This document shows positions 46,601 to 63,957 of a stretch of 64,000 nucleotides of DNA, one piece after another. The DNA is from Trifolium pratense (lineage: Eukaryota > Streptophyta > Magnoliopsida > Fabales > Fabaceae): positions 7,415,322 to 7,479,321 of the forward strand of contig NC_060062.1 in the NCBI RefSeq assembly GCF_020283565.1. Reading direction: 5' to 3'. Made by a program: the position numbers and the translations under genes. Below the pieces are notes generated by a model that did not search any database, was not told the DNA's origin, and saw only the letters and a list, made by a program, of their open reading frames with translations. Positions within the stretch are counted from its first letter, which is position 1. Each line of letters opens with the position of its first letter.

Positions 46601-47926
46601 TTAATGACGTGGAATATGTTTGTCAAATATAGAGACCGTCACATCATTAATGAATTTGACACGTCATCAAAAAATTTATCAAAATGTATTGGGGGACTAA
46701 AACTCCACAAAAACCAAAATAGGGGATCAAAACTGCTCACTTTTAAAATAGGGGATCAAAAATTCAAATTTTTTAAAATAGGGGGACCAAAACTGTATTA
46801 AAGCCAAAAAACACATATTATTAAACTAGGAAATTTTAATATCTCCCATACACAAGTTTACAAAAATTAACAAAAAAATGCAAGTCCTAAAAAAAAAATC
46901 ATTTGAAAACTTACTTTTTGCTCCTAATTAATTCATTTTAAAGTGTAATATAAGGAATCTAAATATATCCATCACATTGAATCACATTTTAATTAACAAA
47001 CTTGTCATGGCAAATATTAGGTTGGTATGAGTAGAATTGAATTCGGATCTTTTAAACAATATCTCATATTTCAAACCTTGTAAATGGAAGAAAAAAAAAT
47101 ATTGCTATTACGAGGAAAGACTTCACTGAAGATGGTCAGTCAGGTTCCTCAATAAGATTAGTCATCGATAAAATCGGTGGATATCTTACATCAATGACAT
47201 GATTAAAAAAAAACATTGCCATGAAAAATGTATAAAAAGATATAGAAGAAATTATATTACCTCCTTTAAGCCAATATTCAAGGAAATTTGTGTCAACTTG
47301 TTAAAGTTTTTGTAACCTAGTTGAATGAGTTGCTGGGCAGAGTTACCAGGAGAATTTTGCAACACTTTCAAATCATCAAAAATCAAATACAAACTTCCCT
47401 TCTTAACAAAAACACCATCATCAAAATTATAACTACTCTCTTCACTAAAATCTCCATACAACTTCATTTCTTTGTCCATCAATTTCCCACAAGAACAACT
47501 AGCACCAACAAAAGTACTCAAAAACCCTTTACTCCCTCTACAACATTTTCCACACATGAAATACTTAATTGATTCCGAATCATCTAAATTCACCTTCAAC
47601 TTCTTGCAAAGTGACTCGCAAGAGTTGCGCGGTCGAAGTAACATTGTCTTGCAAATATTGTTCCAAAAAACACCATCACTTAAATTTTCAACACTCTTAT
47701 AAAGATTATTGATACAACCAAATATTTCTTGTGGTTGATCATTAATTTCATGAATATAATCATGTTGATTATTGGAGACTAGCCTAATGATGGTTCCTAA
47801 TGGAAGTGTTAGAAAACTAAACAAAATGTCTATTAAATCACTTTTTGATTCAGCTACAACTACACGGTTTTTTTCTTTGTCAACCAAAAGTCTCAAAGGA
47901 AATTTTGGTTCTTCCTTGGAAGCCAT
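43677..47926 (-). CDS. DUF674 family protein, 3 exons, 499 residues
   Basis: Exons on the minus strand: 47926-47261 (222 codons), 45860-45129 (244) and 43778-43677 (33 plus stop). All borders are GT-AG in phase 0, the same structure as the gene at 24350-27672. Exon 1 has LRLLVDKEKNRVVVAES, the FSFLTLPLGTIIRLV motif and a MCGKC...CSCGK pair of cysteine motifs. Exon 2 repeats the domain (KVMVRKSKKKILYAEAEGD, then LLSFLTTPIGSI). Family function is unknown. Both introns carry transposons: a fold-back Mutator-like element ends 55 bp before exon 2, and intron 2 holds a hAT-like element and a Stowaway copy. The coding frame is undamaged. The start is the first ATG and gives the usual MAS opening. 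Confidence 0.88.
43827..43936. mobile_element. Stowaway MITE in DUF674 intron 2
   Basis: 110 bp with TA on both sides (43825-43826 and 43937-43938). It starts CTCCCTCCGTCCCAAAATAT and ends with the matching ATATTTTAGAACGGATGGAG. The CTCCCTCCGT end and TA target are the Stowaway (Tc1/mariner-derived) signature. Confidence 0.88.
44121..44897. mobile_element. hAT-type non-autonomous element in DUF674 intron 2
   Basis: 777 bp. It begins TAGGGGTGTACGTGGG and ends with the matching CCCATATACACCCCTA, flanked by identical 8-bp repeats ATATTAAT (44113-44120 and 44898-44905). An 8-bp duplication with TAGGGGTG ends indicates the hAT superfamily. Subterminal regions are rich in GGGTTGG and its complement, so transcripts would fold strongly. 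There is no coding capacity. Confidence 0.9.
45916..46805. mobile_element. Fold-back Mutator-like element in DUF674 intron 1
   Basis: 890 bp, starting GGCTTTAATGCAGTTTTGAT and ending with the matching CAAAACTGTATTAAAGCC. It is flanked by identical 9-bp repeats AAAAAACAC (45907-45915 and 46806-46814). Each arm is about 360 bp and the spacer about 170 bp, so almost the whole element is an inverted repeat. No reading frame of note. Confidence 0.9.
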
Positions 47927-53291
<5,365 letters not shown>

Positions 53292-53621
53292 ATGAGGGAG
53301 TATAGTACTATATATGATAATAATAAATACGTAAGGGTCATTTTTTCTAGGCCATATAGTCAAAACTAATTAAGAACCACACCTTGTGTTCAAAATTTCC
53401 AATTAAAAGGTGAAAATAACAAGCTATTGACGAATTTCCATTATTCTTCCTTGTGGACATTTTTTACATTATTCAACTAGCATGTGATAATAATGAATTT
53501 TGCATCCTCTTAATCCAACGAAAATTCAAAGGTTTAATATTATTTTTTTCATATCGCAGAAAACATACACCTAAAACGCGTAAATAATGAAAATGTCAAA
53601 TATATGTCACACATTCTCTCT

Positions 53622-53632
53622 TATATATATAA
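53622..53632 (+). promoter_or_regulatory. Possible TATA box of the laccase gene
   Basis: TATATATATAA preceded by CTCTCT lies 54 bp before the chosen ATG at 53686. Position and form fit a plant TATA box with a short leader, but AT-rich sequence makes such matches common. Confidence 0.4.
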
Positions 53633-53685
53633 TTTGGGGAGTCATTAACATAGACAACAATTTCATTTCAATAAATTTTCCAAAT

Positions 53686-56600
53686 ATGACACGTTTTATG
53701 TATTCTCTAGCATGGCCTTTTGTTCTTCTATTAGCTTCTTCATTAGCTTCTGCTGCTATCGTGGAACACACTTGGAATGTATGTCTCTCTCATTTCTTCC
53801 TTAGCTAGCCTAAATTTCTTCCTTCATATATATACTTCACATAAATTTTTAAGATATAGTTAATAGTTAATACTTGCATTTTAAGATATATACTTCATGA
53901 TATTTATGATTAAGTGATTTTTTATCCTTGCATTTTGAACAACCGCATATTCAAAAACGGGAAGGTGGGATAGGTAGCTCAACTAATTGAGCTAATGGTT
54001 AAGGAGTTTGAGATCTAGGATTCATATTTTTTTCATTAAAAGTGAAAGCAAGAGATAAAAGAAAAATATTTTCTCAAAAGTAAACAAACATGCCATTGAA
54101 TATTTTTTGAATTTTGATGCCAAAAAATATATATTTTAAATTTTTTTATTTTGCATTTTGAACCACCAAATATTCAAAAACGGGGATGAGATATGTAGCT
54201 CAACTAAAAAAAAGAGATAAAACAAAAATATTTTTAGGTAATAAACAAACATGCCATTAAATATATTTTTCATTTTTCAATAGTTTTTTTTTTTCGACGG
54301 CAAAATATTAAATTGTCATCTTGCTCACACTTCATTTTTCAAATTTTTGTATAAAAAAAATATTGAAGGAACAATTTGTTTTGTTTCTTATGTTTTCTTT
54401 ACAATCTTTTTAATTAAAACATGAATAAAACAAAAGACAATAAAATGATATAGTGTTTATATAACATTGGTTTAAACCTCTTTATGTTTTATTTACATCG
54501 CTATTATTTTAAGTATGAACTTTTTCTAGATATTTATTTATTACTTCATCACATCACATGTTAGTAAACTATATAGTATTATGAGATTGCATCATGTATT
54601 AATCATTGAAAGTTTATTTTGATACAGGTTGAGGACATCAATTTTCAGCTATTGTGCCGTCCACAGGTGATTACTGCCGTCAATGGAACTTTGCCAGGAC
54701 CAACCATTAATGCTCGAGAGGGTGACACTGTTATTATTCATGTAATCAACAAATCACCCTACAACCTTACTATTCATTGGTACCATTTTTCTCTACTTAC
54801 CTCTAAAAATATTAGATAAATTAAGCACATATGGTATGAATGCATGAATTAATCTTCTTCTTTTTTCTTTTTTTCTGACTAATTCATTGGTTAATGATTC
54901 ATATACTTGTGTATATTATTGACTTTAAATTCTCACTTTGTTTTACATTTTTTTGACTCATTACTCTGTTTCACATGGTGATTAGTTTAAGGGATTTTTA
55001 ATTTTACAATTCATATAAAATTTATATAATGAGATTAATTATTGACAAAGAAACTTTGACCTGAAAAATGTTTGAAAATATTTAAAAGCGGCTGATACTT
55101 TTAAGGGCAAGAAATAAAAATTGACTTTTAGGAGTGCTAATTGGGCTTCCCATTTATTGGCCCAAATTATTGTTGTAGCCCAAGTTGGATATGGGTTCAT
55201 CTCTTTAATCATATTCTAGTTCTAGTTGATGTTTTCTCTTCGGGCCCCCCGTGTTTCTTTTATACCCCCCAATATTCCAATTTTGCCCTTGTGAAAAATT
55301 CGGTTCGCAGAAACCGAATTTTTTCTAGTGCAAATTCAGAGTAAATTTCGGTTTTTAGAAACCGAAATTTGTTTTCAAGGCAAAAAAAAACTTCGGTTTC
55401 TACGAACCGAAGTTTTTTCAAGGGCAAAATTGGAAACTCAGGGGGGATAAAAGATTCATGGGGGGTGGGGAGAGAAAACATCGTTCTAGTTTTATTAAAG
55501 AAAAGACAAACTTAAACATGTTTTTTTTTCTCTTTTACAACTTAAACATGATAAAGTAATTTTAAATATATTGAATTAATAGCTTTTAATAGAAATTATG
55601 AAGGAAAAAAATTAAGATGTATAAATATGATAAACAAAAGTTAATTTAATTATTTTTATCATTAGAAAAAATAAAAACAACATAGCTTGAGACCTTGGAG
55701 TGTGCTCTTTTCAAGGTCTCAAGTTCGATTTTTTCTGGTGCTAATTTTGGTAGGCTAGTCTATACAGATAAAAAAAATGGCTTTAAATGGAGCCCCAAAT
55801 GGGCGGTGGAATTGGTCTCCTCGGATTAGTCGGTTCTTGACTTAGATACCGAGTTTTAAAAAACAAATAAGAAAAATCATCTCCTTTTAAGTAGTAATAT
55901 TTTTCTCTTATGATATAGGATGGAATTTTTTCTATAATAATTCTAAATTTGGTTACATTTTTCAATATGCAGGCATGGAATCATTCAATTTTTAACACCT
56001 TGGTCAGATGGTCCAGAGTATGTAACTCAATGCCCAATTCCATCTAATGGCAGTTATACATACCAATTTAATTTAACAGGACAAGAAGGAACACTTTGGT
56101 GGCATGCACACTCTTCTTTCCTACGTGCAACTGTTTATGGTGCCCTTATCATTAAGCCACGACTAGGACACACATACCCTTACCCCAAAGTTTATCAAGA
56201 AGTCCCCTTAGTAGTTGGTACGTACTCTTTTTTTTCCATTAATTATAGCTTGATCTTTTATTAATTGTTGCCTAATTTTTATAGAATTATGATTTCATGA
56301 TTAATATTTTAGATTGTTTTGAAAAATCAAAATTTATATTGAAATTTAGAACGTCTAATATTGATCTAATAACTACTTAATGTACTGACTTCGTGAATAT
56401 GTACAATCGGTGAAAACATGGAATCTGAATTCATTTTCATGAGTTTTAATTTGTATGCATATAGATATCGTACAAAATTTACACAAACATTCAATCAAGT
56501 CATGATATTTAGGAATATATTTCCTAAAATATCTACATAAAAATCTAAATTCTGAAGTTTAATTGGACGTCCGTGTAAAATTATTTTGTTAATTGACATA

Positions 56601-58175
56601 GATCATAATTAATTGCAGGGGAGTGGTGGAATGCTAATGTTGAAGAAGTTGAGAGAAATGCAACTGATACTGGTAACCCACCATTGGAATCAATTGCATC
56701 CACAATTAATGGCTTCCCTGGTGATTTGTTTAATTGCTCTCAAGATAGTAAGTCTTAATAATGTTCAAGAAATTTATATCTTGGATTTTACACCTACATT
56801 ATTTTCAATTGAATTGTACATCATAATTATAATTATTTTAACATTTTTGTTTATATTTCAGAAACTTACACGCTCAAAGTGAAGCGAGGAAAAACCTACT
56901 TACTTCGTGTTATCAATGCTGCACTCAATGAACAACATTTCTTTAAGGTAGCGAATCATACTTTAACAGTTGTAGCTATGGACGCTATCTACACGGAACA
57001 TTATAACACCGATGTTATTGTGTTAGCGCCTGGCCAAACTGTTGATGTTCTCTTAAGAACCAACCAAGCTGTTGATTCTTATTATATGGTTTTCACACCA
57101 TATCGTTCGTCGAATGTCGGAACCAATAACATTACCACTAGAGGAGTTATTATTTATGATGGTGCTAATTCCACAACAAAAACACCTATAATGCCAATTT
57201 TACCCGATGAACACGATACACCAACAGCTCACAAGTTTTACACCAACGTTACAGGTATGATAAAATAGTGTTTCAATCAGATAGCTTATTTGCTATAAAC
57301 TAATTTATCTTCTATAAACTAACTTATCAGTTATCCTCTATAAACAGGGTTAACAACTAGCAGACATTGGGTTCGAGTACCACGTAAAGTTGATGAAGAT
57401 ATGTTCATATCATTTGGAATTGGTTTAGAAACATGCATAAATCCAGGACCAGGACGTTGTGTTGTACTTAACTCAAGACTTTCAGCAAACATGAATAATG
57501 AATCATTTGTTCTTCCTAAGGGTAAACGTTACTCATTATTAGAAGCATTTTACCGTAATGCTAGTAACGGTATATACACAAAAGATTTTCCAAATAAACC
57601 AGTTTTTGAATTTAACTATACTGATCCTGCATTAATGAACATTGATCCTGCCGACCCTCTTGCATTCGCGCCTAAGTCAACAAAAATCAAGACTCTGAAG
57701 TTTAATTCAACGGTTCAGATTGTACTTCAGAATAATGCTATTTTAGGCGCGGAGAATCATCCTATTCATATTCATGGATATAATTTCCATGTTTTAGCTC
57801 AAGGTTTTGGGAATTATAATTCTACTAGAGATGAACGAAAGTTTAATCTTTTTAATCCTCAAATGCGTAACACTATTTCTGTACCTGTTGGTGGATGGGC
57901 TGTTATTAGATTTCAAGCAAATAATCCAGGTTGGTTTTATTTCTTTCATTAACTTAACTACTTTAATTGATTAGATAGAAATCTTTCCTAATTTTTTTAG
58001 ATCAAAAGCCATTAATTAACTTTGATTTCAATTCTATAATGCAGGTATTTGGTTTATGCATTGTCATTTGGAAACACATTTGCCATGGGGATTAGGAATG
58101 GCTTTTGAGGTTGAGAATGGACCTACTCCAGAAACCACAATTCCTCCTCCACCAGCTAATTATCCTAAGTGTTGA
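53686..58175 (+). CDS. Laccase (secreted multicopper oxidase), 7 exons, 574 residues
   Basis: Exons: 53686-53778, 54628-54779, 55973-56217, 56619-56747, 56862-57254, 57348-57929 and 58045-58175. All introns are GT-AG and the phases close. The start at 53686 gives a typical signal peptide (hydrophobic core [17 protein letters not shown], cleavage near residue 24); an upstream in-frame codon at 53587 would bury it. All four copper-ligand regions are present: HWHG 81-84, HAH 126-128 in [26 protein letters not shown] 475-481, and HCH with H543 in [17 protein letters not shown] 532-548. The length is usual for plant laccases. These apoplastic enzymes oxidise monolignols or other phenolics while reducing oxygen to water; the isoform role (lignin, flavonoid or other) cannot be fixed here. 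Introns 1 and 2 hold repeats and transposons. Confidence 0.95.
53938..54265. repeat. Direct duplication in laccase intron 1, one copy with a SINE-like insertion
   Basis: Two copies (about 53938-54113 and 54155-54265) share ATATTCAAAAACGGG, TAGCTCAACTAA and ATAAACAAACATGCCATT-like blocks. The first copy has extra sequence reading ATTGAGCTAATGGTTAAGGA and a GAGTTTGAGATCTAGGATTC box-B-like part, resembling a SINE head, at about 53975-54045. Confidence 0.55.
55228..55482. mobile_element. Mutator-like MITE in laccase intron 2
   Basis: 255 bp, starting GATGTTTTCTCTTCGGGCCC and ending GGGGAGAGAAAACATC, flanked by identical 9-bp repeats GTTCTAGTT (55219-55227 and 55483-55491). The interior is a chain of three further palindromes of the type CGGTTTC...GAAACCG (about 55298-55415) flanked by an inverted AATTTTGCCCTT pair. 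No coding capacity. Confidence 0.88.
55680..55868 (+). mobile_element. SINE copy, 5'-truncated, in laccase intron 2
   Basis: Same family as 13569-13788 and 19626-19842: box-B-like AAGGTCTCAAGTTCGATTTT, then CTAATTTTGGTAGGCTAGTC, GGCTTTAAATGGAGCC and GATTAGTCGG, ending TACCGAGTTTTAAAAAAC. It lacks a clear box A at its left end. Confidence 0.65.
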
Positions 58176-60396
58176 GGACATTATACATTCTTTAGTTAAT
58201 TACAAAATAAATACTTAGTACTCTTACTATTTTGTATTAATGCTAATATTATTTGTTTAGTTGATATTATTATTATTATTATTAATAATAAAGGCAAAAT
58301 GTTAGCCTATTTTTTCAACACATAGCTACATGATAGTCCAATTCATACCTGTAAACATTTATTGATTTGACATCATAAATAAACTCTTTATTTATTTATT
58401 TATTTAATCCAAAAATAATTTATAAGTTGCAAGTTTATATTGTAATTTGTAAGTATATTAATTAGTAACAAGCTTTAATTTGCCTTAAACAATCTCAAAA
58501 GAGAATCATCTCAAACTCATTAGCCATTTCATAACAATATATGTTCTAGTAGGCTACTGACTTGCAGAGTTGGGTGCAACAACTCTAGACTAAATGCAGC
58601 ATGGTGATTCAATGGACACATAGTCTAACAACTTAATCTAAAATCAATTTCAAAACTCCTATTCGAGAGGATGATCTAACATTTGTATCTACATCTAATG
58701 ACATTCATTGCATGATGAAGTAGCTATTGGTACCATTATCCTCTAAACCACTATTCTCATCAAATCAAAGACTTATATTAAAGATAAAAACTAGGTATCC
58801 AAAATTTGATAGAGCTCGGAGAGATGATACATTTTAGTTTGTGAGAAAAATTATGATTTGCACCAAATCAGATAATTTTGACGGTAAGGTTCGAGACAGC
58901 GATATGTTTTTGGTACGGTGGATTATGGTAGGGAAGGTACCTGTAAAACATGTTAGCACTTCAACGCTCAAGTCGGTATATGATCAAGGAGAAGTGAAAA
59001 GTGATTGAATTGTGTATTTTGGCACCAAAGTTTGTCTTTATATAAGGGGAGACGGTTATAACTGTTTGTGATAGCTGGCATTTGAGACGGGGGAGCTGTT
59101 GAGATAGGTCTCAAGGGTGTCGTGAGGAGCGTATTAGTTACAAAGGGTGTATAGGAACTATAGTGCATGTTACCCTTGGCTTGCATGAGACACCTTCACG
59201 AAGGACTGGCTTTGGATTGTATTTGGAATACTTGGGTCGCGTGTATTGGACATTGACCCAGTCCGGAACAAATTATAAGACTAAATTTGATCCTTGAGAA
59301 AAATAAAATCAACATTTATTCTATGATAAAATTAATCTATAACTACTTAATACTTAAACCATAGTAATAAAATTGGTTAAGTTGTGGACAGGTTCAATCT
59401 CTAATAAAAGTCGTTTACCTAGGATTTTAGGAAATGCGTTCGTGTGGAATCCGACTTTTGCCCTAAAACTCAAGTTTTCCTTTTGTAATGTTTTCTGCCA
59501 AGGTTTTTGAGGCTCATAGCCCTCAAATCATTACCATACTCAACTCTAAATGGGGTGTGGATTGCAGAAGAATTTTTTTCTTTCCTTAGTGGGAAAGGAT
59601 TGGGTGATGTACGAAACATGACCATTCAATGCGTGGTATAAAAATTGGTCATTATTTTCTCGAACATTCGCATAGACGCCCTTAGGTTGACAAACATTTT
59701 GGTCGTCGCCATAGGTTCCCATGATTGGAAATTAGACTCTTCTGATCGGTCGTCACAGGACCATGATGCTTGTGTTTTTTGTGTACTAAGCTTAAGGTAT
59801 CAAACACATCATTGAGCGTAAAGGCCAAATGTCAAAGGCGTGAGAAGCATTTTTGGTGTCGAGCTTAAGGTACCAAACAAACTTTTAAAATTATATCACA
59901 ATGAGTACATCCAAACACACGTCTATTACACTAGAACGTAAGTTCATTTGTTGACTTATGTTTGGTTTTAATAACACTAAATTGATTATCGTCTAGACTC
60001 AAATTTTCCTAAAGCTGATATAGCTTATGCGGTAAACAAAATCAATTCTAATCTTTTATTAACAGTATTTTATGTATTATGTTCTTGCCTATTTATATTT
60101 ATATTTAATTAGTTTTAAATACAATAAAATCCATTCTAGTAATTACACTTTCAAAAGCAATTTCTATTCACACCTACCTAAACGATATAAATTGATCAGT
60201 CTTGCAATTTTTTCTTAAAAAAAAAAATACAAAATACAAAGGAAAAGGAAAAGAAAAGAAAAGAAAAGAAAGGGATAGACTTGTAATTTGAAATTGAATA
60301 GATGACACTGACCATTTTCTTCAACTGCCGAAACATTTGCGCGAATATTTATTTAACTAACCCTTTTTCATTTTTGTTTTTTCAAACGTAACCGTC
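58176..60396. other. Interval between the laccase and MYB genes
   Basis: The first 200 bases are the laccase 3' flank. Around 58780-59280 a GC-richer stretch with TCAACGCTCAAGTCGGTATA and a possible TATATAAGGGG has the look of an LTR or captured promoter fragment, but no boundaries were found. The last 150 bases contain the MYB leader with an AAAAGAAAAG tract (about 60245-60275). No other gene. Confidence 0.35.
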
Positions 60397-60670
60397 ATGG
60401 AACAAGAAGAACCTAACGTTACGGCGGTCCCCGCCGGAAGCAGCGATGAAGCTTTACTCGCATTAGGTGAAGATGATGTCAGCAACGGTAACAAAGTTAA
60501 AGGTCCTTGGTCTCCTGAAGAAGACGCCGTTCTCAGCCGTCTTGTTAGTCAGTTCGGTGCTAGAAATTGGAGTCTCATCGCTCGTGGGATCTCTGGAAGA
60601 TCCGGTAAGTCATGTCGTCTCCGCTGGTGTAATCAACTTGACCCTTCCGTTAAACGCAAGCCCTTCACTG
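60397..60670 (+). CDS. R2R3-MYB transcription factor, first exon (gene runs off the window)
   Basis: The first exon gives 91 codons plus one base. After a short acidic N-terminus (DEALLALGEDD), residues 35-85 form a full R2 MYB repeat with the three spaced tryptophans W38, W58 and W77 (KVKGPWSPEEDAVLSRLV; ARNWSLIA; RSGKSCRLRWCNQL). It ends SVKRKPFT next to a GT donor at 60671. Splitting between R2 and R3 in phase 1, with the next exon expected to open EEED or DEED, fits the MYB1/MYB25/MYB109-type group. No R3 repeat is found before 64000, so the intron exceeds 3.3 kb. The encoded factor should bind DNA in the nucleus; targets cannot be read. Confidence 0.88.
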
Positions 60671-63600
60671 GTATGTTACTAGTTCTTGTTGCTATTGATC
60701 CGTTTATCAATTTCAATTTTAATTTGATTGTGTTTTTTTCAAATTTGTTTTTTTATTTTGATTTAATTAATTAAGCTAACTCAAGATATCAAGCATTGTG
60801 GATTAGGATATTTGAATTATATTGAAGTGATGGAATTAGGTGGAATGGTTTTGTGTGCATTGTGTTTTGAGATTGTTCAATCAAGAATTGATTTTTGTGT
60901 ATTGGGTTTTAGGGTTTTTTTATATTTGGAAAAGAATAAAAACTTGACAAGATTAAATTTTTAAGTCACTGGAAAGGGTTTTAAAGGGTGGTTACTTACT
61001 CGGTGAAGAATTGTGGTCAATGTGGTTAAATGTGGCTGGTTTGGCCTCAATTGTTGTTGTAGCGACATAAAAATAATCGTAATAGTGTGGCCTAGATTGT
61101 AAAAAAAACAAAAAAGAGTACTACAAGGTTTTAAAGTGTGGTTGTGATCCTTTTTACTTGGTGAAGAATTGTGGTCAAATGTGGTTGTTGCCTCAATTGA
61201 AGTCGTAGAGAAATGGAAAAAAAGTCTTAATAGTGAGGTCTAGATAGCAGTTGCGGACTATTTTATATAAAAGATCATGCTTATTGGAGGGTGGTTTTTA
61301 TGGTAAAAGTGTAATACAAGGTTTTCAATTGTTGTCACGGTTTATCACCGTTCTGATACCGTGGACAAATGTTGCATATGCGTTGTATAATATTTACGAT
61401 TAGTGTTACGATTCCACAATTTACGGTTTTACTTTTTTAACTACCTTCACAACTTTTGTTCTGAACTGTAATTTACGATTGATGTTACATGTGAGTTTTT
61501 CTTAAAGCTTAATGGTACATGAATTATTGTTATCATTCTGGATAGAGTTCTTTTTTAATCTGCTAGAATGCTTGGATTTGCTGTCTGCTTTTTATTTTTC
61601 CTTTACGGATCACCTTTCATATAGCTGTTACTTTATCATTTCCATTTTGTCGTTACGCTAATAATGTTGTTCGGGGTGGTGGTAGTTATTGCTGGTATTA
61701 CTTACTATCTGATTTCCGCGATTCTTGCTGTAGTATTGTGGTTGATATTTAGCAAGTGGACTCGGGTCTTGGGCTTGAACAACACCGGCAAAGTAGCATG
61801 TGAAAATTTTGTTGTTTGACGGGCGGGTTGCATACTCATAAGTAGAAACCCATAACTGTATGTGGGTTTACATCATGTTTGTTTGTTTTTCAGAGACTCT
61901 GAATGGCCCCACATGGTCGAAGGATATATTTCTCACTTTTGACATGCGTGTCTCTAACTGTGTCTGTGTGCCTAAGATGGGCAAAATTTTAAACAAACAG
62001 GCTCAGTGAAACATTCAGAAAATAATGAACTTGATGTTCTAATCTACGTCCTCATCATTCAAGCTTCCTTGTGAATTTCAGACCCGATGTTTTATGTCTT
62101 CATCATTTAAGCTTCCATGTGAATTTCATACCTTATGTGGATATGTTGTCTCTTGTTCTGCAGCTAAGTAGGTTTTGCATCTGGTCAACTTTTGTGATGT
62201 TTGGTTTTGATATCAGGAATCCCATTTGTTATAATGGTGAAAATTAACATCTTTTGACGCTGGACATTATTTGTTATGTCATGTTTGTCCTTAAAATATT
62301 CAATTATTATTATGTTTAGTTTAATCCTTAAATTTTTTTTTAAATGATCGTCTTTCCTTTTAAAAATTGATTCTTAGAATGAAATGTGAGGTTATTTGAT
62401 GTATCCATTGAATGCATATATTCCTATTATGGGGTAAGCTAGTTAAAATGATACCGTTAACAAATTAAATGAATTGATATAAATCCAAGAGTCTTAACTT
62501 ACGTGGCAGCAGTGTTAATGAATACTGGCCATGGTGGATATCAGTGGCAGATTTCGGCCTCTCTGTTATGGTAAATATCGGCCAAATCCTCAATAACCTG
62601 CCGCTATTACGGCGCCAAAAACGGCTGTTATTGCGGGATTTTGGCTCTCCGCCATCGATTACACTGTGTGGCAGCACTTCAAAATTCTTAGATTTAAATA
62701 GAAAGCTGAGCACCTGAGAAGAAGGAGAAAAAACGCTTCGGTAATTGTTGACTGAATCACAAATAGAGGGCAAAGGAAACAAGGGTCCTCTGACATGTGG
62801 TCTCCTTCGGTCTTTACAAGTGAGTCACTGCTGAATTCCCCAAAACTAACAAATCTGAATGCCCCATCTTCTACTTATCTAATACTATTTAGGATAATCC
62901 CTAGCTTTATCAATGCTAACCGGCTAACTGCCTAGTCTTAACAATTGCTACCAGATGGCCAGTCTTTCAGTCACATTGCCCATTCTCGTTCCACCAAACC
63001 ATATTCGACAACAAATTTTTTGGAGTCTAGCATCTTCTAACTCAAAAACTGGAACCAACACACCGCTCACCCCTCCATGCTCGCGAACTCAAGTTACACC
63101 TTTGTGTTCAACTTTGTGCATTTCACATCCAAGAATTTCTCTACTTGGGCAATCCAGCCCATCAAATTGTTGCCCTCAAATTTAGGCAATTTGGTTTTTC
63201 TTGCACAATTTGTCAATTCATGGCAGAAGGACTCACCTTTCTGTTGTGACTCCTCTTTCTCCTTATTTGTCTGTGACTGATGTTTATGGAGTATGTTTTG
63301 AATTCCTTTCTTCCACCTTAAGGTTAATGCCTTATTTCTTCATCAATTATCCAGAAATTGCTGAATTAGGAGAAGAGAAGGGGAGGGGAGGAGAAGGCTT
63401 GTGACTAATATATTATTTGTTTTGAGAGTAAATTAAATAAGAAAAAGATTTGAGTAATATTTCAAAGCCCTCCAAAATCCTTTGATCTTTTAAGTCTTTA
63501 CCCAAATCATCTTGAGTTCCCCCAAATTTGAGGGTTTTGGGCTTTTACTCTACTGGAGAAAATAAACCCCCATCCCACGTGGGGAACTATCCCCCTTCCC

Positions 63601-63696
63601 TTTCCTCCTTTCCCCTCAAACCCATCCTTCCCCTTCAACTCCCAAAAAACCATTGTTTTCTGAGTTTCCTAATATTAGTAATTTGTTAGTCATGTA
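60671..63696. other. Probable MYB intron 1 (part)
   Basis: No R3-repeat exon or other gene is visible. Two near copies of a GGTTTTAAAG...GGTGAAGAATTGTGGTCAA block lie at about 60975-61075 and 61130-61240. A GC-rich patch at 62500-62660 (GGTGGATATCAGTGGCAGAT; CGCCATCG) looks like a decayed element. A segment at 63455-63660 (CCTCCAAAATCC, CCCCCAAATTTGAGGG and CCCACGTGGGGAAC blocks) has the look of a widely repeated legume sequence. None can be named surely. Confidence 0.4.
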
Positions 63697-63957
63697 CTAC
63701 CTCTGTCCCTAATTATAAGACTCTGTTTGACAAAAATGTATTATTCATTTACCTTGTTTTGACCGTATTTTTTTAATAATATATAAATGTAAATATTAAC
63801 ATATAAGATCTTGTTCAATTTGTTTTGATGAGTATTTTAAAAATATTAAATTTTTATAATTTTTACTAATAGGCAATTAAAGATATTAGTGATCAAAGTT
63901 GTGCATTGGCGTACGTACAGTGGTCAAACAGGGTCTTATAATTAGGGACAGAGGTAG
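63697..63957. mobile_element. Stowaway-like MITE with long terminal repeats
   Basis: 261 bp with TA on both sides (63695-63696 and 63958-63959). It starts CTACCTCTGTCCCTAATTAT and ends with the exact reverse complement; the inverted repeat continues to about 35 bp with one difference. End sequence and TA target fit a Stowaway-type element. Little divergence between ends suggests a young copy, inside the presumed MYB intron. Confidence 0.85.

Noticed and set aside
62955..63404. Overlapping plus-strand frames in the MYB intron
   Set aside because: No recognised domain, frames overlap each other, and the segment has features of repeat DNA.
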